NCBI GenBank assembly: GCA_900556055.1
Contig: USNJ01000031.1
Coordinates: 1-14,639, forward strand
From: an uncultured Ruminococcus sp.
GTDB lineage: Bacteria > Bacillota > Clostridia > Oscillospirales > Ruminococcaceae
Reading direction: 5' to 3'
DNA: 14,639 nucleotides
The position numbers and the translations under genes are program-made. This document shows, one piece after another, positions 14,406 through 14,639 of this stretch (position 1 is its first letter; the number at the start of each line of letters is the position of its first letter). Under the pieces are notes generated by a model that saw only the letters and a program-made list of their open reading frames with translations, searched no databases and was not told where the DNA came from.

Positions 14406-14639
14406 TCAGCGTTTTTTAGGCTTTGCATCGGGCTTTATTATGAAGCATTCATCAAAAAGAGCCTTGTATTTCGGCGGAATAAGCCTGTTTTTGTGGCATT
14501 TTCCGAAAAACCACATCTTAAACCGGCAGTTTTCCTTTACAGCATTGAAAAATGCGTGCATCTCGCTTGTCTGGCGGGAATTGGGATAGAATATCTCTTT
14601 TAGCGATCCCGGAGGCTCATGCGTTACTATGTAATCCAC
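14406..14639 (-). CDS. Metallophosphoesterase (calcineurin-like), C-terminal part
   Basis: This frame is open at the right edge, so only the last 77 residues are visible; the GTG at the edge is probably an internal Val. Two stretches match the C-terminal half of calcineurin-like phosphoesterases: THEPPG near the start, corresponding to the metal-binding H-x-P motif, and WFFGKCHKNRLIP, in the position of the final GHxH motif, followed by KYKALFDE as is common in Firmicutes members. The first His of GHxH is Lys here (residue 47 of the visible part), with the second His kept. The C-terminus is basic (KPDAKPKKR). Substrate and physiological role cannot be deduced. It points the same way as spo0A, 259 bases upstream of it, but spo0A has its own promoter, so co-transcription is not needed. 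Confidence 0.7.
   Translation of the reverse strand: MDYIVTHEPPGSLKEIFYPNSRQTSEMHAFFNAVKENCRFKMWFFGKCHKNRLIPPKYKALFDECFIIKPDAKPKKR

Noticed and set aside
1..14639. CRISPR arrays, insertion sequences, tRNA or rRNA genes, known riboswitches
   Set aside because: I looked on both strands and saw no regularly spaced repeats, transposase frames, cloverleaf sequences or conserved riboswitch cores.

Overview
The window is an almost continuous block of cell-wall synthesis and cell-division genes (a dcw cluster), followed by a penicillin-binding-type carboxypeptidase, the sporulation regulator spo0A, and the end of a metallophosphoesterase gene. The gene set (Spo0A, a PASTA-containing division PBP, a DAP-type MurE, DivIB/FtsQ) points to a member of the Clostridia (Bacillota). 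Gene order and protein flavour suggest the Ruminococcus/Oscillospiraceae group. That placement is an inference from family knowledge, not from a search.

Layout: positions 1-10623 carry eight plus-strand genes with short gaps: a class B PBP (5' end outside the window), murE, murF, mraY, ftsW, murG, murA and ftsQ/divIB. They look like one transcription unit, and I see no convincing internal promoter or terminator. Together they add amino acids to the UDP-MurNAc peptide (MurE, MurF), make lipid I and lipid II (MraY, MurG), polymerise and cross-link septal wall (FtsW with the PBP) and tie this to the divisome (FtsQ). MurA supplies the first committed precursor. A 228-base gap with a strong promoter separates this block from ftsZ (10852-11943). 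ftsZ ends at a long, clear intrinsic terminator.

After another strong promoter comes an S11 D-Ala-D-Ala carboxypeptidase (12189-13295). It converges on spo0A (minus strand, 13349-14146), and a perfect 13-bp hairpin between them is built to terminate in both directions. spo0A has its own consensus-like promoter, which lies over the start codon of the longer reading frame and so fixes the shorter start. A 259-base spacer separates spo0A from the C-terminal part of a metallophosphoesterase at the right edge.

I do not see a new mobile, defence or RNA system here; most of this is core machinery. The points that deserve a second look are family-level deviations: murD, murC, murB and ftsA are missing from the cluster, with murA in the murC/murB slot; FtsZ has an atypical nucleotide loop and C-terminal tail; the Spo0A receiver lacks one acidic-pocket residue; the carboxypeptidase ends at its catalytic domain; and the phosphoesterase has Lys in place of a metal-binding His.
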